Assembly (NCBI GenBank): GCA_034190875.2
Contig: CM067354.1
Coordinates: 35,350,649 to 35,414,648, forward strand
Source of the DNA: Urechis unicinctus
Taxonomy: Eukaryota; Annelida; Polychaeta; Xenopneusta; Urechidae
Length of the DNA: 64,000 nt
Direction of reading: 5' to 3'
Shown: positions 25,065-39,058 of the stretch, piece after piece
Numbering within the stretch: position 1 is the first letter of the stretch
Layout of the letters: every line of letters starts with the position of its first letter
The notes under the pieces: generated by a model
The model's database searches: none
The model's input: the letters and a program-made list of their open reading frames with translations, nothing else
What the model was told of the DNA's origin: nothing
Program-made: the position numbers and the translations under genes

Positions 25065-26109
25065 GTGCTTTCATATGCCCTTCTAATCTTTTAATCTGTT
25101 GAGCGAGAGATTGAGAAGGTTTAATAACCTAGGATTTTCTCGTGAACTGTGAGTCCATCACAATGACGAGGCTGCTGGGTGTTTGCGATGTAAGAACAGT
25201 CCATTTTACCTGCAACAAACGACGGCTGGCATTTGTACCGAGATGCTTAAATTGAATCGCAGTCTCATATTAGTTCAGTTTTAGAACACTTTGGTTAAAT
25301 AAAAACTGGACTGCTTTAGTTGGCTACGAAGCAAATGCATGTACTATATTTCGCACTGATTTCTCTGCGTTGTACATAGGGGTTAGGTTATAGACGTGGG
25401 ATCTTACACCTGCTTCGGAATCCTTTACAATCGTGGGTGATGTGCGGTCGCATGCGAGACCCATCCGATGTTTTGAAGACTTGTGGCCCCGTACGGGCCA
25501 CATACAGCCTGTGGCAAATAGGTATATGCACTACTTTCAGAAACGGGCTCCGTAGAAGACCCAAAGGCAATCGAACGCTTGTAAAGCATTGGACCGAAAC
25601 ATCGAGCTGAGTATGATTTCATACGGGCTTCCTATGTGCGGCCCGTAAGCATCTGTATGTCTTATGTGACCTAGACATTACGTGCTTTCTTGCTGATGGG
25701 ATCCTAACACAATCACTGACAAATACGATTAAAAGTTTGCAAGAGCATTTCTACAAATTTGTGTTATTCGTATATCAGTACATCCGCCACATCCATCGTT
25801 TTTGAGGATTTGATTGCAAGAGCAGAAATTATGTTTATATATATGATTGAACTTCTTTGTCAGTGCGACCGTTAGAGCAGAGAATCGACTACATATACCA
25901 GGTTGCAAGTACATATCACGGAGCATTGTAGAATACAAACGATTACCGTGACGCAATTGTTGATACCATGAGATAGGCAAATGTCAAATTAGTCTATTTG
26001 CATATCTCTCGTGCGTGACACGTTTACGCCAGTGAGTAAATTGCGTAAAACACCTGAATATAGATCATACAAGGTCTGGTTAAAAAATGTGGCTGAAAAC
26101 AGAGCAGAT
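25065..26109. other. No recognisable gene
   Basis: No further LINE sequence was recognised upstream (to the right) of the reverse transcriptase tail, and no other motif was seen. Confidence 0.45.
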
Positions 26110-26960
<851 letters not shown>

Positions 26961-26964
<4 letters not shown>

Positions 26965-29900
26965 CGAATGCAACCTTTTTGATACAATCGACCAACTTTT
27001 TTGGCACACAGTTATATCTTGGCACACGATGTGAGTTCCAAAAAAGTCAAGATCTTTTTGAGCGCTTTGCTCAGCAATTTTTTTCTTTTAAATTGATGTT
27101 ACCTTGTTAATTATCTCCATTCGCATTTATCCATTGCAAGGTTTTGACCCATGCTTCGCGAAGGAATTAGTTAGGGACGTTTGAAAATTTTTATATATTG
27201 GACTGACGACCAGTTTAACAGCTTCTTTCTCGTTATTATCCAGTATATCATAATCCCAACTTCTGATATATTGCTTAGAATTACTTCCTTCACAAACATA
27301 TTATATCCACGTGACATTCGATAGGGGGAACCAAAATATATATATATATTTGGTTTCGACGTTTTCCAATGAGCTGGTGACAGATATATATTCGCCCGGA
27401 CGAACCGAAATGCTTCGACTGGTCGGATAATTCGTAAGGCACCTCGTGCTTTGAGATGAAGTTGCGTTGCTGGCCGAGAATATCTTATGATTTGGTAAGC
27501 AATAACCACAACTCTTGAATATATTATGGCGTTATTTAAGACGCTTATACCCAAGTCAACCAGATGATAGCGAGAAAATGAATATAATGTCGCTTAAGTG
27601 ACTCGACAAACTGGGTTCTCTGCCTGGGTTTTCAAATATCGCCTACTGCGACATTTTGTCGTTGATCTAAATTATGACAACGCTGGTTCGATAGATTGGA
27701 TATATTGTGTAGTATACTCAATCTGACATATAAATGGAAACTGGTCAATGTTTGAGGTACTTTATTTTAGCTATGTGAAGTGAAGCCGGCCTCGGCGAAT
27801 CGCCTCGCCAAGTTCTGTTGGTTAGTCGCGTTTGTCATAATGTATGTATGTATGTAAACAATTTTTTGATCCGCAATACTGGTCGTAATCTTTTATCAAT
27901 CGTTAGGCGTCAATAATGCGCAAAACCGAGAGGTGTTGTTTTGACCTTGATCTAAAACTAATGTCAAGGTCATCGAATAAGTGAAAAACTAGTATCTCGT
28001 TAATAATGGTCGGATTGTAAAAACAATTACATCATTGTGTAGCTCATTCTAATTGCAAACTTTTGCTAAAATAAATGTAGACATCAAACCAACAGTTTTT
28101 TCAAGCGCCCTTGCCCCACTGTAATTAGAGCCTTATTTAAGCACAAAGACCTTTTGGAGTGAGAGCCTCATAAAATTTATCAGCGCTAATTTTAATGATT
28201 ATTTTGTTTTATAAGTAGATTTTTGGACAGTAGACGACTTAAACATTCACAAAAACCTTATAGAAGGTTGTCAACTGTAGTAATAGGTCCTAAAAGTATA
28301 TTCCCATTCACACAAATATACTTCACTTACACAATAACCACCCTATAAATGTCAGATATCCGTAGTTCAATGGATAGCAATTTTGGATCCCGAACATTCA
28401 GAAAATCTATCTAGTTGCTACACCTGTGGAGATATTGCCAAGAAAATTTGTCATAATATGCAATAACTAGTTCATAGTTTGCTAAAGCTGTCTCTTCGAA
28501 AACCTTATGTGAACAAAAACCTATATTATCATGGTACACCCTATCCCTTAGATATGTACAACGAGATATGACAATTTCAATTCAAAAATCTGTCTTGAAA
28601 AGTAGCTGCTGATTCATTATTGTTTTTTAATGCAATTACCATATCTACTAAATATGATATTACTTATCATCTTTAAGACTTTTATGAATAATGTTATGAA
28701 TCCTATATACAGAGAATGATGGTCATTGGCCTTTAAAGTCACTGTATATAGCATGCTATAGAGCAAGTAAATTGTTTAAGCAGAAAGGTTGGAACATAAC
28801 AAGTCCATGTAAACGGAGCTATTTTCATTTCAGCATATCATTTTACCCTGATATAGATGTATATGGAATTATCACTATGTATATTCTTGATCATTTCTGT
28901 ATCAGTTACTGATTAGTCATGGATGCACTATATATGGTATTAAATGGGATATGTGTTAATTTACTGCTAAAAGTGATTCAAAAGTAACTCTTATCCCCTA
29001 CCTACCATTACATTGGGAAGCATAGTTGATAGTATTATTGCTTTTATAGAATTGACGAATGTTTGCACACCTATTCATAACCCCTCTAAATGCTAATATT
29101 GGGAAACAGCCAATCACTAATAGTCATTGATATCACATAACCACCAACAACGTTATTTTGCTGTCCCCCACTCAAAAGCTGCTCTCGCGCTCTGAGTGAC
29201 ACAAGCGCCTATGCGCCCATCCAGTCCGCTAAGACCTCCAAACGATTCATATACCCCCAGACACCTCCGTATACTCCCGTGACCCAGTGAACTGTAGCGC
29301 TGTATTTTCCTAAACCCATTACGCATCCTACTCCAATGCGAGAATGCTCTTCTGTCCTTACCCACCAGGCGACCATCATCCTACACCGTGGTAACTGTCC
29401 CCAGAAAACTTTATTGCATTCTTTTCCACACAACTTCACATGCATATTGGGTAGCTTCTTATCCAGGCAATGGCCCATGTGATGGTCTATCAAAAGAGGG
29501 AATAAGCTGATGGTGTAAATACAGACTTGAAAGTGTCAGATATCACCACAGGGTCACCTAATACAAATAACACCAGCCATTAAATAAACAGCCTCTGAAA
29601 TGCATAACTATTAAATTGTATTATAAATGAGCATCTGTGCTATAAATACCATGACTATGATTATTATGTAATTTTACAGTAGAAAATATTGAATGTTTTC
29701 AGCTGAACAGCTGATGTGGCCTTACATAAGTTGCCTGGCATTGAATTATGTGATCTGACTTTTGCAGGTATCCTGAACGTAAGTGTAGAAACATTTTATG
29801 GAGTGTTATATTGTGAAAATAAATAACCAGCATCTGTATACTGGGTCTCTCTATCTTCTAACTGCCTTGCTCTCCAAGCTTCCATTTAAATTCAGCTCTC

Positions 29901-30437
29901 TAATAAAGATGAAAATTGAAATGCATTATCATATATATAGAGCTCTGTTAAAGTTTGTGCCCGTTAATATGGAAGAAATTCTATTCTGAAACAACCAGAT
30001 ATGTATATGTCAACACATCTACCCATATATGTTTCATTAATATATATATCTATGTCAGATGTGAGCTTGGGAACCTTTCAGAGACCACTGCCTGAATTGA
30101 CCATAGCTAAAGTGGGTGTGTACTTGGCACAAATGGGTTGTCTTGGCACAGTTGGTTTGTTTGCTTGTATCGAGAGACATTACATGATGAAGTATTTTTC
30201 AATTTTGTACCACAACCATACCGACATTTTTGGAACATGGTCCAATTTTCATGAAATGGTCACAGAATATGAAGGTCATATAATCATGAACAAATGTGAA
30301 GCAATGGCAGAAATATGCAGTGATAGAAAGATTGTTCCTCATTGTTCACTTCTGAATTAATGCATAGTCTGTAATGTGTCCATTATATTAATTTTGCAAT
30401 GCATATTGTAAAATGTATGTGCTTTTGTTTATCATTA
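26961..30437. other. Mostly non-coding; no recognised gene
   Basis: The 127-codon (27171-27554, minus) and 119-codon (30001-30360, plus) frames have no recognised domain. A perfect 9-bp inverted repeat, TGACCTTGA / TCAAGGTCA, lies at 27942-27972. The GC-richer patch at 29150-29500 has short minus-strand frames of unknown meaning. Confidence 0.4.
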
Positions 30438-30599
30438 GATACTGAACCAGCAGCCCAAGCAAGTACCAGTTATGCCACAAGTCTGCCTAGCAAAACAAGC
30501 CCTGTAGACCGCAGACTTAAAGATGCCAACAACAACACTGGATTTCTAGGAGTCAGATCAGGATATCTCGAGCAGAACATGCATCAAAGATACCAATGA
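30438..30599 (+). CDS. Possible exon, unknown product
   Basis: An open stretch follows a pyrimidine-rich TTTATCATTAG acceptor and runs to a TGA at 30597-30599. It encodes a Ser/Thr/Ala-rich segment (TEPAAQASTSYATS) then a polar part. It lies upstream of the exons at 32161-33212 on the same strand and could belong to the same transcript, but no motif confirms this. Confidence 0.25.
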   Translation, partial: DTEPAAQASTSYATSLPSKTSPVDRRLKDANNNTGFLGVRSGYLEQNMHQRYQ

Positions 30600-31419
30600 G
30601 TATTTTTCATTCCTCGGTGATCTGTTAACTAGTGACAAGGTATAAACCAAAGAAAGGGTTCTTTGCAATAAAAACTAATTCTAGTTAAGTGACCTTCATA
30701 TAAAAGGCACTACCTACTGCATGGTCTATAAATGCCTGTGCTATATTATCAAAGTCATTACAAGTCTGCCTTAAATAGAAAATAATAGCGAAATATGAAA
30801 ACAATAAATCAATGCACATGCAGACCGCTTCTAATGGGATACAAGGCAGACCCAAGCTCTTCAATATGACTTCAGAAGATATATTCAGCTCCCCAATCTA
30901 AGGAAACTGTTCCCAGGTATAGTATATATATTTCAGAATATATTGTATTAATCAGGATAAATTTGACATAAAGATCATTCCCAGTATCTCTTTTATGGTA
31001 GTTGTCATATATTATATACAATAGTTGCACAATTGCGGTGTAGGATGAATAGTTATTTAAGCTTGTAGATTAGCCATGCACTGCCGTGTGATGTTTCATG
31101 ATTAAGTAACTTTATCTGATGCTCTATCAGTAAGTTATATCTTCTATTCTCAGCATTGCTCTGCAGACAGATTATTACAAAAGTTATAGCTTCACTGACT
31201 AAATGTACAATCTGTGTAGCTCTAAAATAATCTCTCTTATTGTTCTGTGCATCTTTCTGAAGATGTTCTGGTCAATCTTAAACCTGAGGTGCTGCAATCT
31301 TGTAATCAACAGCAATTTAGTCTGTAAAACATTTCAGATCACCATCTTATACAGGATGCATGTGACACTATTCATATGACAATACCCGCACACCCAACCT
31401 CACATTGATACGTATATAA

Positions 31420-31698
31420 AAATATATACTCATATATATGGATGATTATATTTATGTAAATACATATATATATATATATTTGTTTGTATACATAAATATA
31501 CATATATCTGTTTAATATATACATATAAACATATATAAATCTATACATATGTATACATATGTATATATATATGTATATATATATATACATATATATTTAT
31601 GTAAATACATATATATATATGTGTATTTACATAAATATAATCATCCATATATATGAGTTATATATTTTTTATATATGTATGTTTATATACAAATGTTG

Positions 31699-31751
<53 letters not shown>

Positions 31752-31879
31752 CATATATATATAAATATATATATATATATAGAGATATATATATATATAG
31801 ATATATATATATCTATTTATCTCTCTATATATATATATATCTATATATATATAGATATATATATATATATATATATATC

Positions 31880-31925
<46 letters not shown>
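31420..31925. repeat. AT-rich microsatellite with long inverted repeat
   Basis: AT dinucleotide DNA with embedded non-random blocks. The block ACTCATATATATGGATGATT (starting 31428) and its continuation to about 31470 recur in inverted orientation at about 31616-31658. A near-perfect palindrome also spans about 31589-31638. Confidence 0.9.
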
Positions 31926-32160
31926 ATAAAGAAAGAAGTGGTGAATTATCTGAATCAGACTGTTTGATTTGGAGTACTTCGGATTCAAAAATTCAGTTAA
32001 CATGAGAAAAATGATATTGGTTATCATTTCCAAGCTTACTGTGAATGGTATATGTATCGTGCCAGTTAATGATATGGCAATTTTTTACAGAATTGTATAC
32101 TTGTTGTGGGCGTAAACCGGTCACCTACATAGCAGTGTAAAGGGATATATCAAGTACCAG

Positions 32161-33212
32161 TGACACGGGCATCTCCAAGTGAAGTCTCAGATGCTTGTAT
32201 ACAGCCTTACCCCAACATCCCCGTGACTCTGCCAGTGCCGTACCCTATAAGGACCAGCATGTTTCGGCTAGCTACACGGGCTAAGCTGATAAGCAAACAC
32301 CACCTTGATGCAATGGATAGGGGACATATCCTTGATGCTATGTATGATGATGTGACAAGCAAATACAAGTTGTAAGTTTGTTTTTGTGTCCCAATAAAAA
32401 TATGAATTATAACTCAGTGAACCAGAATCATGCAATCGGCTGTGGTATTCCACTCCATTGGGTCTGTATTAAAGCTTGTATTCACTGGCTGGCTCAGAAG
32501 TCAGATATAAAGCAAAATTAACAATAAGATAATCCCCAGCAACAATATAGATATGCAAAATGCCTTTTTAAAACATAAGGCTATAGAAAATATACCGATG
32601 GTGATCTGAACTGTGACTTGTAAGTGTGTGTGGGACGTTATAATGTCCATGTTAATGCACTCCTGTTTTACTAACAGGAAGGTATGTTTCCTACTGGGTC
32701 CAAACTAAGTATAACTAGACTTCAGACCTTTCATAAAAATACTTATTCACAGTTATCAATGCTTTGCCATGATGTGTTGTATCTGTTTCTTATTCTTGTA
32801 GTACTATAATTTATATAAATTTACATTTGTTATATACTTGCTTACTTTGCAGCTACTTAACATCAAGGGAATATGCCCTACTTGTTTCAACCTTGCTGCA
32901 AAGCTTCCCTCATCTAGAAGAAGGCTGGCCACTGGCTGCAGCTAGTGTGAGTTATTCATGAGTTTTGAAGTGTGATTGATGTGGCATTTTTAATGTGTCC
33001 TTAACTGACAAAGGGCACTGTATCAAATACAATGTATTAACTTTTAACTAATGTGTGGTTGCTTATTATTGTGTTACAGCTGATGTTTTGTGTACGTATA
33101 GGATCTGTGGAAGAGGAGGCTCAGAAACAAATTTAAGAACACGAGAAGGCGGTCTGACTGCAGTGTACCCGAGGTGCCGCCGAGAAAGAAGGTTAAGATG
33201 ACAAACTCGTAA
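32161..33212 (+). CDS. Three 3' exons of a SAMD3-like repeat-associated protein (partial)
   Basis: Three exons join in frame: 32161-32371 (acceptor CCAG, donor GTAAGT), 32853-32946 (acceptor TTTGCAG, donor GTGAGT) and 33102-33212 (acceptor TATAG, ending TAA). The joined frame is open. It shows DAMDRGHILDAMYDDV, then YLTSREYALLVSTLLQSFPHL, then DLWKRRLRNKFKNTRRR. This pattern (short helical region, 'tyr-ser/thr-x-x-glu' helix, phe-pro-x-leu, then trp-x-x-arg-leu and lys-phe-lys-asn-x-arg) is known from many uncharacterised fish and invertebrate proteins, some named SAMD3-like and often repetitive. Function unknown. The 5' part is not identified. It ends 5 bp before the nuclease-like fragment at 33217. 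Confidence 0.6.
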
Positions 33213-33216
33213 TCAT

Positions 33217-33930
33217 TTGTTGCTGCATTATCATCACATGGCAAATCTCAAGAATGTTGTATTGATGGAGTCCCCCATCAAAGGAAGGGCGGTGCTTGAT
33301 ATAGGCAAAACTGTGCAGAAGCATTGTCAGATAGTCGAAGGAATACTCCCGGCACATACACTTTCTGGCTGTGACACCGTCGCCTCCTATTTTAAAATTG
33401 GAAAGGCTACTGTACTCAAAACACTTCGATCGGGGCACTCACTTAACTTGTCGGGTGCACCAGGGCATTCTATGGAATCTGTTATTCAACAGGCTACCTC
33501 CTTCATTTCGCGTGCTATGGACAAACAGACTGTAGTACAATGTCAGAGACAAGGTTAAAGGTATGGCTGTCGCAAACAGGCAAAGGGTCATCAACACCGA
33601 AGTTGTGTACCTTGCCACCAACAACTGAGGCATTCAAAGAGAATGTTAAAAGAGCTCACTATCAGGCTTTGGTATGGCGGTCACTGAAAGCGCAGAATCC
33701 ACCCGAATTGGACTCAACGGAATATGGTTGGGTAAAGGATGACCAAAGCAAGTCCCTTCAACCAGTCACCCTACCTGATGTAGTGGAACTAGCCCCACAG
33801 ATGGTACTACGTCTAATGCCACAGTACTACTCCATGCAGTTCACGTGCTTGTAGTTGCAACTCTGCAAACATGAAATACACAATATTTTGCGCCTGCTAT
33901 AATCAGGGTTGCTGTAACCTGACATCATAG
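33217..33930 (+). pseudogene. PIN/XPG-nuclease-like, Cys-rich repeat protein, C-terminal fragment
   Basis: Three frames in succession cover one protein: 33217 to about 33510, then to about 33840, then to a TAG at 33928-33930. The first part has LMESPIKGRAVLDIG and HTLSGCDTVASYFKIGKATV. The latter resembles the LxGCDxxxxxxGIGKxT helix-hairpin signature of XPG/FEN1-type nucleases, with FKIGK in place of GIGK. The second part has MSETRLKVW and LPPTTEAF, and the last has the CSCxS...CACYNxGCCN cysteine cluster typical of the same widespread invertebrate family. Two frameshifts and a missing N terminus mark it as a pseudogene. Nuclease assignment is by signature only; the acidic active-site cluster is not visible in this fragment. 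Confidence 0.6.
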
Positions 33931-34165
33931 CTGATTGCATGTCTTTGTGATGCACATGGGCAACACAATGTACAACAGTGTAGATTATTTGGTAAAGTGG
34001 TAGCCATCCTTAATTATGAATTGTATAATATGGTTTTGGTAGTCTGTGAGAATTCAGATTTACAATTAAAGAACATTTGTTATAATATAACACCTGTGGT
34101 CGTTTACCTTTTCATATTTTCCACCAAGATTGAATAGTATAGAAGATATACCAGTGCTTGTAAAC
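33931..34165. other. No recognisable feature
   Basis: AT-rich spacer between the nuclease-like pseudogene and the decayed repeats that follow. Confidence 0.4.
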
Positions 34166-34502
34166 TGGCAGCCATCTTGGATTTGTAGATGACATCATCA
34201 GTATATGAACTTTGATCTGATACAGATAGATGTGTCTCCAAAATACTCAGGGATAGACACCTTCGCGACTAATTTGGAGTAAATAGTATATATGCCAGTT
34301 TTAGTGTTACGGCGGCCATCTTGGCAGCCATCTTAGAAATTACTATTATATAATACGATATTAACATAATACTTAGTTCTAATGGATAGCGTGACCCCTA
34401 AAACCTAGGTATAGAGACAAAAATCACCTTCCTATGATGAACAGGTAGGGAGTTAGGGTCATTTATATGTAATGGCGGCCATCTTGGACGCCATCTTGAA
34501 TT
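34166..34502 (+). repeat. Decayed tandem repeat around GGCGGCCATCTTGG
   Basis: Three blocks, near 34166, 34311 and 34474, each carry one or two copies of G(G/C)(C/A)G(G/C)CCATCTTGG(A/C) separated by AT-rich DNA that includes 'atagagac/atagacac' words. Spacing is about 145-165 bp. The reading is of an old tandem or nested repeat family; no coding sequence was found. Confidence 0.6.
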
Positions 34503-36209
34503 TCTCAAATTGCTCAAAGGTGACAACATGTCATCAAGCAGTTTCTGAAAATAGAGACCCTTGGCTACCAAAATCAACAGTAAAAAAAACTTAATACAAC
34601 AATGCAAGGTTAAGGGGAAAAATGGCAGTTGGCTCCCAGACTATACCCAGCAAGAAGGAAGTCAGTTTTGACATTCCTCCAAAATGTTGTGCTTAATATC
34701 CAGGACACATGTTAAAACGATGCAAAAGTGGTTAGGTTATTAGGCACACTAAACCATATTTGAACTGGTTTGATTGACAAGCTTATAGTTTGTGTGACAA
34801 TAAACATCTGTTTCTTTTATAATATTGTTTATTGATATTTTTAGAACATCTATGGTAGTATTGCACAATAAAATGAGGTTGATATTTCCATTCTTGGCTA
34901 TAAATAGAAGTCAACATGACTCTCTTCGAAGGGTGAGGGAGTCTAAATGACTCTTATAGGCAGACATCCCTAGAGCAGTCACTTTGACTCCCTGAGGGAG
35001 TCACCCTGGGCACCATTGCAGGACTCCCCTAAAGGAGTCGCAATGCCATGCTAGCAATGTTAGTAGATAATAATTATGTCTTCATACTGACTTGTTTACG
35101 CACATGTGTCTGTTGTTTGCCGCCACTAAATATGTATCCTACAATGATATTTTTTTCCGTTATCACATTTGTTTTTATATCATTGCAAGGAAAAGGATAT
35201 CCGTCGTTGCAGAATAATATATTTCATTGTGGATAACTTTTAACCAGCATTCGACAATAGATAAAATGTGCGATGCTGCAGTCCCTACGCAATTAAAACG
35301 ACCGACGTGCATGTAGGCAACAATAAATACAGGAAGCTGTATCTGTCTTATGTAGAAGATTTAACAGAGCTTCACTGTCATAACCAATCGGCTTTACTGG
35401 ACAGCAGCATAGCCGCCGCTCGACTTATAAATTTGCCAAATTCTACTAAGCTTAATTGAAAACAATTGCATTGTTCTCTTGGCAGCTGTTTAAGGTAGCG
35501 AAGCCATGAAGTCGTGAAATTGGAAACGATGGTTTGCTTAATATGACAGGTTCACCACAATTACTATGCATCTTGTGGTGCATGGATGAACTTCTCAGTC
35601 ACTTAATTTGGCCCCACTGATACCCTTATGTGTAAAATTGTGCTGATCCTATTCCGCTTCATTGAATATATCTTTTGCTTTGATTATTTACCCCTATATA
35701 GGTATGTGTTAATTGAAGCTGAGCAAATCGATTTACTTAGCTATATTAATTTGGCTGAATTCCCTCAAACGATCAAATGTTATAGTGACGGAGTAAAAAT
35801 TGGACGTGAAGATGATTCATTAAATCATGTATGTCATACATTACTTGTGTGCATTGATAATGTCTGTAGCTGCCACGAGGTGCCGGTGCCGTAATTCTCT
35901 GGAGGGGTGAATGCAGTGAAAGATTGAACACTTTATCACGGCCAAAATAGACAAATATCTGCAATTGCAATGAGATTTAACACCTATAACAGTCTATTCG
36001 ATTAGACTCACGCCATACTCTGCAGACAGTGGTCATAACACATGTGGTAATCAATCTAAACACCGCATTGGATATGTCATCTTGGCACATCTTTATATGT
36101 TGCCCTAACGAGTCTTGTCTCCATCATGCACACATTATTTTTGCACTTCCTTATCAGCTTGGACACCAACAATATGCTCCATGAGTGAAATCGTGTGTTA
36201 AATATTGAC
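34503..36209. other. Non-coding; cluster of GACTC palindromes
   Basis: At about 34920-35045 the words GAGTC/GACTC recur many times, with palindromes such as GACTCCCTGAGGGAGTC and GACTCCCCTAAAGGAGTC. No gene was recognised; the 88-codon frame at 35628-35894 is unassigned. Confidence 0.5.
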
Positions 36210-36479
36210 ATCAGGCTTCATCAACATGTCCCAATAATCTGGTTTCATCAACATGGTCCAATAATCAGGCTTCATCAATATGGCACAATAATCAGGCTTA
36301 ATCAATATGGCCCAATAATCAGGCTTCATCAACATGTCCCAATAATCAGGATTCATCAACATGTCCCAATAATCAGGCGTCATCAATATGGCCCAATAAT
36401 CAGGCTTCATCAACATGGCCAAATAATAAGGCTTCATTAACATGGCCCAATATCGTGGCTTCATCAACATGGCTCAATA
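36210..36479 (+). repeat. 27-bp minisatellite, 10 units
   Basis: Ten head-to-tail units of ATCAGGCTTCATCAACATGG followed by CCCAATA, differing by a few bases each. Because 27 is divisible by three, frames stay open on both strands (81 and 90 codons). Repetition rather than coding explains them. Confidence 0.95.
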
Positions 36480-37500
36480 ATATCCATAATGGGTGTGCAA
36501 TATTTTTAGTGATTGAAACATGGTTTGGTTCACCAAAACCTCCTGAAATGATCCTGGATACTAAACCATCTTAGCAAATAAGCTGAAATGCTGCTGTCAT
36601 AAGAGTATATCTTTTATATACATGCTCGTGTACGTTTGCAACAAAACTCGTCTCTGATGTTCCAATGTTACTGCTCGAAAATATATTCATTCCTAGCAGA
36701 CACAGAGTGACGGAAATCCTCATGCATTGATATTAAAAAAACTGATGAATATTGGCATATAATATTCGATTCGGTGCTAATACAGCTTAAAATTGCTCAA
36801 TGGTATTATTGAAAAGTCGCGTCTAAATATTGAGATGGTATCATCGCGAAGGGTATAATGTCCTGGGGTGAAATCGGCCGAGAGGCAGACAAACTGATTA
36901 AACATTAGTCACAGGACAGAAAGGGTTTCTGTGTAAGCGGTCCATATTAGCTATTGTTCAAACTGATTCATTGGAATAGTCATTTTTTAATCATCCGTTT
37001 TGCGAAAAGCGCTATACCTGTTGCATACGGTCAATTCATGCATTTTAACGTTGTTGGTGTCAAAACGATCACAGCACCGCACCAAGTCGAAGCATACATA
37101 CACAACAGATACTGTAATATTTTGAATGAATGACATATTTTATCGTTACGTGATATCTCGCTTCGAAGTTTTTCCTACGTTATTTTCAATGGGAGTACAG
37201 TATATCTGTACATTATCTGTTTTTGGCCACCTGTGTTGTTTGTAAGGCGCGTGATCCATGATGTTTGCTTTCACTACAATCGGCTACTGGCCCTATTCGA
37301 TAGGACACAACATGCTGTAATATTGTTGGGTATTGTATCTTGCTGTTGGATAATGAAACAAACGCGAAAATGCATGTTATGACGTAATCATTTAAGTCAC
37401 AATGGTAGACAAGTTTTGATGATATCGCGTGGTGATTACATCTCAAACACGGGGTGAAATAATAATATAGAACAGTGCAAAAACATTTTTAGCGTCCTAA
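36480..37500. other. No recognisable gene
   Basis: No motif, exon or repeat recognised. Confidence 0.45.
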
Positions 37501-37501
37501 T

Positions 37502-37565
<64 letters not shown>

Positions 37566-37652
37566 TATATATATATAGATATACATATATATAAATATGT
37601 ATATATATAAATACTATATATATATTTTATATATATATGCATATAAATAAAC

Positions 37653-37711
<59 letters not shown>

Positions 37712-37880
37712 TTTCATAAATATTACATATATCTATCAAAACATATTCATATATAAATATTTTATATATATGTAAATTTATTTATGTGTAGAGATATATA
37801 AATATATATTTATGCATGTATATACATATATCTATGAATATATAGATACTTTAATGTGTGTTTATTTATATACACATGTA
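37501..37880. repeat. AT-rich microsatellite
   Basis: AT dinucleotide tracts with TAAATA and TGTATA interruptions; the pure part ends near 37707 and a degenerate part continues to about 37880. Confidence 0.95.
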
Positions 37881-38459
37881 TTTATCACAGCCCTCTATCA
37901 CAGCCAGACCCTCATACATTTCACAAAACTCTCAGGACCTCTAAATTCACTTCATATACACTAATCCCTTTGAAACAAACAGAACTTATTCCGATCTAGC
38001 CATAGCCCTCACACAATTAACATTCCAAGCTATCAACTTCAAACCCTTTTACTCCCGAAACGTATCAGAATTACAGGTAATTAACACCAGGCCCTTTGAT
38101 CTCAACTTTAAACCTTATCAATATTCAACCTTAATCCCTTTCATGTTTAGTCAGTAATTGCGGCAATGTCCAGTGCGGGCAGATGCCAGTGGACATCCAA
38201 TCAGAATGCGCCACCTATGTCCAGCCCACATTTTGCCCAATAAATACAACGACAAACCTCATATATCAGACTTGGAAATATATATCGTGCACATCTACAA
38301 CTTCGAACATCTCAACATCACAGTTGTAGTAAAGACCATCCAAACATCCCGAGAGCGTGCCGATCTTCGTAAATAAAGGATTACATCTACAGTTCGCCGT
38401 ATCAATTACTCGCTACACCTCTCGCAAGCCATCGTCGAATGCCTGACGGTCACATATTA
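37881..38459. other. No recognisable gene
   Basis: Pyrimidine-richer spacer between two AT arrays. The 72-codon frame at 38158-38376 has no recognised motif. Confidence 0.4.
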
Positions 38460-38727
38460 TTATTTATAAAGGTTTATGTATGTAAATATATGTATGTATG
38501 TAAATGTATATATATATACATACAGATACATACATAAATATGTATATGTGTATATATAAATATTCTGATATATATATTTTGATATGTATACATTAAGAAA
38601 TATATGCATATATATATATGAATATATATATATATATATTTTATATATATGTATATATATATATATATAGGTTTGTAGACATAAATGTGAAAATGTGCAT
38701 ATATCCACATTAATATATATTAACAAG

Positions 38728-38763
<36 letters not shown>

Positions 38764-39058
38764 CATAATATATATGTATATATATACATGTATATATTTT
38801 ATAAATACATTTATATATACATATATATATATACATTTGTATATATATGTTTATATATATGTATATATATATCCATATATATATATGTATATATAATTTA
38901 TTTTGATGAATATTATATTTTGTAATATCAGAATATACATTCATATATATACATACACATATATATATATGTAAATGCATATATATCTAGATAAATATAT
39001 GCACATGTATATGTTTATGTGTTATGTACATATATTAATATATATTTATGTATATACA
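38460..39058. repeat. AT-rich microsatellite
   Basis: ATGTAT and ATATAT tracts on both strands across about 600 bp, with frequent interruptions. Confidence 0.95.
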
